Shown here: positions 58,994 through 64,000 of the stretch, piece by piece
Layout: every line of letters begins with the position of its first letter
Position numbering within the stretch: position 1 is the stretch's first letter
Source: Mercurialis annua
Taxonomy: Eukaryota > Streptophyta > Magnoliopsida > Malpighiales > Euphorbiaceae
DNA: 64,000 nt
Direction of reading: 5' to 3'
NCBI RefSeq assembly: GCF_937616625.2
Contig: NC_065576.1
Location: 21,044,001-21,108,000, forward strand
The notes under the pieces: model-generated
The model's database searches: none
Seen by the model: the letters and a program-made list of their open reading frames with translations, nothing else
Told to the model about the DNA's origin: nothing
Position numbers and translations under genes: made by a program

Positions 58994-61852
58994 TGTCACG
59001 ACCTATTTTCATGAATCGCGACCGGCGCTAGGGTATGGGTAATGTAGTACCAAAACCCGTAGCTAGCCTTTCGGTTAACATACAATTATAATAAACCTGC
59101 AAGAAAACCAATGCTCGGGGGCAACCGAGACTTCAGCCTAATTCTAGCAGTTATAATATTCGACATTTATATAACATGCATTTCCAATACTGGTCTTAAA
59201 TAGGCATAACATAAATAATCTTGAATAATCATATAATATGCCAAAGCAATAGTAATCCAGTCGGACCAATCCGACAACATCAAAATATAAAGACGTCTAG
59301 TTTACGTCTGTGGTCTAAGAATAAAACAGTTTCATAGTTTTACTAAAATAAATAGAACCTCTGAAGAAAACAAAGAAACGGAGATCAGCTAACTTGCTCA
59401 AATCATTAGCCTCTAAAAATTGGGAAAACAACGGGGTCAGATATACTGAGATGAGTTTATACCACTATTTACATTTATTAAGTTGAAAACCTTTAAAACC
59501 GTTTAAAACATTTAATAAAGATATTACGATTAATAGTTGGAACCCTAATCCACAATTTCTAAGTATAACCATAATCCAATAGGCCTGGTCCCAAGAGCTG
59601 AGCTACACCGAGTTACCACTGACCGCACTTAATCCATATCCAGAGTCCCGAGAGCTCAGCTATACCGAGTTACTCTACTGGTCCCGAGAGCTATGCGCAC
59701 ACCGAGTTACCACATTTACACAATAACTTACCTAGATCATTACCAGTGCGCACACAGTCCTAATGATGCCCATTTGGTAGCATATTCCAACTAAGAGCCA
59801 TAATATAAAAACAATTAGAAATATACGTACAGTATATATTTAATATTAAAATAACAATTTACTCAATAAAGCGGTAAATAGTAAGTATAAACTCACTGCT
59901 TGCTAATCCACGTGATAACTGGCAAGCAACTACTCCTGGTTCGTCTTCGAAGCACGAACAATCGACTGGTCTAGACAATATAAATAATTATTAAAAGTAG
60001 ACACTGACTCTAGAGAGTACTAGACACCACATAGAACCAGCACAAATAACACGTCGGAACAAAACAATCTAGAACAACACAAAATACCCAATAGGTAAAA
60101 ATGCCCAATTAATACAAGTTTATTGAGTTCTTGTTTTAGAAATCCAATTTATAAATATCATTTAATAACTTTAAATAATAAATAATTTTCAAATAGTGGG
60201 TTAGTCGAGTTACCAATAACTACCAAACTAATCTCACTTGTCGGGTGACCCAAGTCTAACCCGACTTAAAACGTTTAACAAATATAAACCCGACTTTATA
60301 TTTATTAAAATAACTTGATAAAATAATAAACCATTAAAACATAACTCAATAATTTCGAATTCAAGTAACTCGAGTTACAAACCAAAAACTTAATTAATTA
60401 ATTAAGTTTAAAAACGTTCAAGGGCTAAATTGTAATTTAGCCAATTTCATGCCAAATTGGTATTCGAAGTATAATTATTTTTGTTTATAGTTCAAAACGA
60501 AATGTAAAGTTACTAACCAACAACTTAATCAAATAAGTTTAAAAAACGTTAAAGGGCTACATTGTAATTTAGCCACTTTGATATTCGAAAACAAATATAA
60601 TTACCCGAGTAATTATATTAATTTAAATTGTGAAACACTTATTGTTTACAAATTATCAATTTATAAATCAATCGAGATTCGAAAGTTATTATTTAAAACA
60701 AAATCAATTTATAATTAACCTTTAGCATTAACTTGTTTTAAGTGGAACATTATGGTGATTATAATGGAAAATTAGTCATCTTCTTCATACAAAATAACAA
60801 CTCACCCGCCTAAGCCTATGATCATCAAGTTACAGAACATAAAACAACCAAATCAAGAATTCGAATTAACCTAGAAGAATGCAACACTAGAGTTTTAATA
60901 ACAATCTTCATAACTCTTTAACAAACCACATTTAACAAGATCAAATTCAATGTAACCCTAGTATTAACAAACACCGAAACTATCTATCATTAAAATAAAT
61001 CGAGAATATCAATCAACGATAGAACAATCTCAAACCGAGAGCTTAAACAATTTACAACTAACATCCTAAGAGATTCATAATCATTAATATGAAAGAATCT
61101 AAGCCAAAAGAAAAGAAAAGGATCAGCAGTAGCTAATTCAACAAGAAACAGATTACACAAACTTAAAACGGTAAACCGTACGGAGATTGAAACAAGATTG
61201 ATTGCGTACCGTTATGCGAAAACAAGATTGGAAATCGTAGAGGCGTGAGTCTAGAGTCTCTAGGACGAAACAGAATTAATTTCGATCTAGAAACGAAGGA
61301 GAACGATCAAAGTTACGTAATGTCGTTTGGAAGCTACAACTGAAATTAATAGGAACTAGACTTACTGATTATCTTGGAACTTTAGGAAGGAATTTGAGCA
61401 GCGATATCTCAGAGAAATCAAGCGATCAAGGAAGGCTAGGGTTGAGGGAAGTGTAGGGAATGAATTAGGTTAATAAAATTTGGTATAAATAGGATAGAAT
61501 GGATAGAAAACAAAACAAAAAAGCGGCTCCCCAACAGCTAGGGCTGGTCTCGTTCGAGACCATTAAAATTGCACTGGTCTCGAACGAGACCAGCACAAGA
61601 TGCACAGGTCTCGAACAAGACCTGTGCTAGTCTTGAAAGAGACCTAAATCCAAATACAGGTCTCGTTCGAGACCTGTGGTGCAACAATTTGGTTGGGCCA
61701 ATCCAAGGCCCAACCGAAGAAAAGTGCCTAAAGGCCAAACCAAACCTAAAAGAAATTTAAAACTTAACCAAAAAGATTTCTCAACCCATAAAACGACTCT
61801 CAAATATATTATCGGGACTCATCGGAAAATAAAAATTTTACGGGATATTACA
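58994..61852 (-). repeat. 5' LTR of the Tekay element (2859 bp)
   Basis: Minus-strand start TGTAATATCCCGTAAAATTT and end GGTCGTGACA. Shares both ends and several internal blocks with the solo LTRs at 7306 and 18654. Contains a palindrome cluster at 61545-61677 and two copies of a GGCTA(A/C)ATTGTAATTTAGCC dyad at 60423-60442 and 60555-60574. No credible coding sequence. Confidence 0.93.
61545..61677. promoter_or_regulatory. Five palindromic GGTCTCG-CGAGACC sites in LTR U3
   Basis: TGGTCTCG TT CGAGACCA (61545-61562), CTGGTCTCG AA CGAGACCAG (61574-61593), ACAGGTCTCG AA CAAGACCTGT (61604-61625), a decayed copy near 61629-61647 and ACAGGTCTCG TT CGAGACCTGT (61656-61677). Arms reach 10 bp around a 2-base centre. 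They lie 175-308 bp from the LTR start. Each contains GTTCGAGAC or its complement, which fits the RNA polymerase III B-box consensus GWTCRANNC. Role unproven. Confidence 0.65.
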
Positions 61853-62946
61853 AGCGATTTAAGCCAAACGTTTACAAAAACAAATCAAAATGTTTCACCT
61901 TTTTAGCGATTTAAGCCTAAAGTTTAAAACATTACGGAAAAAAATTCAAACGTTTCCCCTTTTTAAAGATTTAAGCCAAACGTTTACAAACGTTACGAAA
62001 CAAATCCGAACGTTTCATCTTTTTGAGCAATTTCAGCCAAACGTTTAAAATGTTACAAAACATATCCAAACGTTTAAAACGTTACGAAACAAATCCTAAA
62101 CGTTTCACCTTTTTAGCGACTTAAGCCAAACGTTTACAAACATTACGAAACAAATCCAAACGTTTCACCTTTTAAGCGATATAGGCTAAATGTTTGCAAA
62201 CGTTACGAAACGAATCCAAACATTTCACCTTTTTAGCAATTTAATCCAAACGTTTAAAACCTAACGAGACCAATCAAAACGTTTAAAATGTTACGAGACA
62301 AATCCAAATGTTTCACTTTCTTATCTATTTAAGCCAAACGTTTACAAACGTTAGGAAACAAATCCAAAAATTTCACCTTGTTAGAGATTTAAGCCAAACG
62401 TTTAAAATGTTACGAAAATAACCCAAACGTTTAAAACGTTACGAAACAAATCCAAACGTTTCACCTTTTTAGCGATTTAAGCCAAATGTTTACAAACGTT
62501 ACGAAACGAATCCAAATGTCTCACCTTTTTAGCGATTTAAGCCAAATGTTTACAAACATTATAAAACAAATCCAAATATTTCACCTTTTTAGCGATTTAA
62601 GCCAACCGTTTAAAACGCTACGAAACCAATCCATACATTTAAAGTGTTTCAAAAAAATCCAAATTTTTCCCCTTTATAGCGATTTAAGCCAAACATTTGC
62701 AAACGTTATGAAACAAATCCTAACGTTTAACCTCTTTTGCAATTTAAGCCAAACATTTAAAACTTTACGAAACCAATCCAAACATTTAAAACGTTACGAA
62801 ACAAATCCTAATGTTTCACCTTTTAAGCGATTCAAGCCAAATGTTTATAAACATTAGGAAACAAATCCAAAGATTTCCCCTTTTTCAGCAATTTAAGCAA
62901 AATGTTTAAAACGTTACGAAACGTATCCAAACGTTTAAAACGTTAC
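61853..62946. repeat. Satellite array block 6
   Basis: Resumes with AGCGATTTAAGCC, nearly in phase with where block 5 stopped (CTTTTTAGAGATT). Runs to the next retrotransposon; the last five bases GTTAC (62942-62946) would be its target duplication. The frame at 62486-62857 is repeat read-through. Confidence 0.93.
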
Positions 62947-63053
62947 TGATGGATACCGAATCCTATAGTAAATATAATGGAGCCGAGTCACAGGAGATCC
63001 ATTCTCAGGTGATACCGGACTCCCCCTGAAGATCCGAAGATATGAAGGAGACG

Positions 63054-63127
63054 CCGAATCCCTTAAGATTCGGTGATATGCCAATAAAGACCGAATCCCT
63101 AGAGATTCGGAGATATGCCAATAAAGA
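63054..63127. repeat. 37-bp tandem pair in LTR
   Basis: Units 63054-63090 and 63091-63127 share CCGAATCCCT, GATTCGG and GATATGCCAATAAAGA with few differences. A further partial GAATCCC follows. Upstream and downstream GATCCG motifs suggest older copies. Confidence 0.85.
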
Positions 63128-63403
63128 CCGAATCCCACATGATCCGCCCAAAGCGCGTCAGGCCCGGGATTCGGGTAATCGACTAAGAATGGAAGTATTG
63201 TCCTATTCGGACACAAACACTATATATGGAAGGATAAGCTCTACTTTAGGAAGATAAGACTATTTAGGAAGACGTTCCTAAATAGGACTCTTATTAGATT
63301 AAGGTAGATCTCGACAAATCAGGAGAATCCCTACGATATTGCCGAATCCCTACATAGTAGGATTCACCTGCCTAATACGACTCTACAAGGTATATTCGAC
63401 TAC

Positions 63404-63410
63404 TATAAAA
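63404..63410 (+). promoter_or_regulatory. TATA box of the right-hand LTR
   Basis: CTACTATAAAAGGAGC, ~170 bp before the LTR end. Confidence 0.6.
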
Positions 63411-63579
63411 GGAGCACGAGGTATGCCTAGAATCACAATGACATTCATATACACAAAACACTGCTCAAAGCTCTAAAGTGACTTTAGCATCGGAGAGTTA
63501 ATCGGACAACCACCGTCCGGTTAGGTTCTACCTTGTTTTGCAGGTCTTACTCACCGGTTCAGAAGGCAGACTCCACCAA

Positions 63580-63598
63580 TTGGCGCCGTCTGTGGGAA
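63580..63598 (+). other. Primer-binding site
   Basis: TTGGCGCCGTCTGTGGGAA, directly after the LTR. TGGCGCCGT matches the 3' end of plant tRNA-Asp; the remainder is less certain. Confidence 0.7.
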
Positions 63599-63701
63599 AA
63601 GCTTAACTAAACTTCAAAAAAAAGGAGCTTTTCTGAACTCAAAAACAAATTTCATTGAAGAAGATGACTTCTGAAAGAGTGAACCTAAAAGACAACAACC
63701 A

Positions 63702-64000
63702 ATGGACCCAAAAAACACTCCGGAGATAATCAACGTGACGGAAGACGGGCTTCACAACTCCGGGGAGAAAAGCAATACCGGAGGGTCCTCTTTTTCAACA
63801 CCCCAGTACCAAACTAATCCGATGAGGGGAAGCAACCCAATTGCTTTCAATATGGGCAATGAAGAACAACAAGCACCAAGCGTAGCAGCACAAGATTCGT
63901 ACAACGAAATGCTGAAAAAGGTACTAGAATAGGTACAAGCAAATCTAGACAGATTGGCTAGCGAAGCCAAAAGAACGAACGATACGCACGAAGAAACCAT
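63702..64000 (+). pseudogene. gag: Gag N-terminus of the right-hand element, partial
   Basis: ATG at 63702 gives MDPKNTPEIINVTEDGLHNS, a polar Ser/Asn/Gln-rich N-terminus comparable in style to the gag start at 27270, ~105 bp after the primer site. An in-frame TAG at 63930-63932 interrupts it, and the same frame continues as VQANLDRLASEAKR to the window edge. An upstream ATG at 63664 opens a short frame and is not preferred. Too little is present to see capsid motifs, so identity rests on position and composition. Confidence 0.6.

Larger units (their letters stand above)
54376..61852 (-). mobile_element. Tekay-type chromovirus (Ty3/gypsy), 3'-truncated
   Basis: Minus-strand element with a complete 5' LTR (61852 to 58994), an initiator-Met tRNA primer site, gag, protease, RT, RNase H, integrase and the start of a chromodomain. 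The 3' end is missing: at 54375/54376 the coding sequence after the block EEQPVEVV runs straight into satellite, with no polypurine tract or 3' LTR. A deletion has also removed the N-terminal part of RT. Many stops and frame breaks, and loss of protease and RNase H catalytic residues, show a dead copy. The outer LTR end TGTAATATCCCG and the integrase/chromodomain style place it with the Tekay (Del) chromoviruses. Confidence 0.92.
62947..63578 (+). repeat. 5' LTR of the right-hand element
   Basis: Starts TGATGG and ends CCACCA. TATAAAA at 63404-63410. Contains a 37-bp tandem pair at 63054-63127. The exact 3' end is inferred from the CA before the primer site. Confidence 0.8.
62947..64000 (+). 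mobile_element. Tat-like Ty3/gypsy element, 5' part only
   Basis: Begins TGATGGATACCGAATCC at the edge of the satellite: 632-bp LTR (62947-63578), primer site TTGGCGCCGTCTGTGGGAA, then a gag start, and runs off the window. The primer site type and gag style suit Tat; pol is not visible, so lineage is provisional. Confidence 0.8.

Noticed and set aside
61545..61677. tRNA or SINE gene from the B-box-like motif
   Set aside because: No A-box at proper spacing, no cloverleaf, no T-run terminator. Only a B-box-like core within palindromes.
61538..61760. Open frames of ~65 codons on both strands
   Set aside because: They run through the palindrome cluster, and the symmetry explains open frames on both strands.
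6214..62946. Calling the array a centromere
   Set aside because: The sequence gives no evidence of CENH3 binding. A chromovirus insertion suits any heterochromatin.

Overview
The window looks like repeat-rich (heterochromatic) DNA from a flowering plant, probably a dicot; the species cannot be named from the sequence. I see no host protein-coding gene, tRNA or rRNA. Everything recognisable is a satellite array or a transposable element. The plant assignment rests on Ty3/gypsy elements of two plant lineages (Tekay-type chromovirus and Tat), plant-style primer-binding sites, and a Mutator-like element with a 9-bp target duplication.

Backbone: about 31.9 kb, half of the window, is one AT-rich tandem repeat built from ~30-bp modules combined into 60-bp and ~88-bp units. 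It lies in six blocks: 6214-7305, 9969-13151, 14540-18653, 21714-26741, 37014-54375 and 61853-62946. The array is cut by six insertions. Larger duplications are superimposed on it: about 1.44 kb around 16.3-22.2 kb, about 2.74 kb around 37.0-42.2 kb, and an apparently identical 1836-bp pair at 40729-44400. Two of these duplications keep 'empty' copies of sites that carry an insertion elsewhere in the array.

Region by region. 1-4348: nested and chimeric pieces of Tekay-type LTRs, one with a 14-copy minisatellite. 4349-6213: unassigned AT-rich DNA at the array edge. 7306-9968: solo LTR (TSD TAAAC). 13152-14539: non-autonomous Mutator-like element with ~270-bp terminal inverted repeats. 18654-21713: solo LTR (TSD CAAAT). 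26742-37013: complete but decayed Tat-lineage element (458-bp LTRs, TSD CACCT) with gag, protease, RT, two RNase H domains, integrase and a separate antisense gene. 54376-61852: minus-strand Tekay element with a complete 2.86-kb 5' LTR, truncated in the chromodomain and lacking its 3' LTR. 62947-64000: 5' LTR, primer site and gag start of another Tat-like element running off the window.

The sense genes of each element are the standard retrotransposition set (capsid, protease, reverse transcriptase/RNase H, integrase), and all are broken by stops or frameshifts. The most interesting items are the Tat antisense gene, whose three exons join in frame across two GT-AG introns behind two TATA boxes; clusters of near-perfect palindromes in the U3 regions of the Tekay LTRs; the helically phased AACGTT dyads of the satellite; and the one-ended Tekay insertion that keeps the satellite phase.
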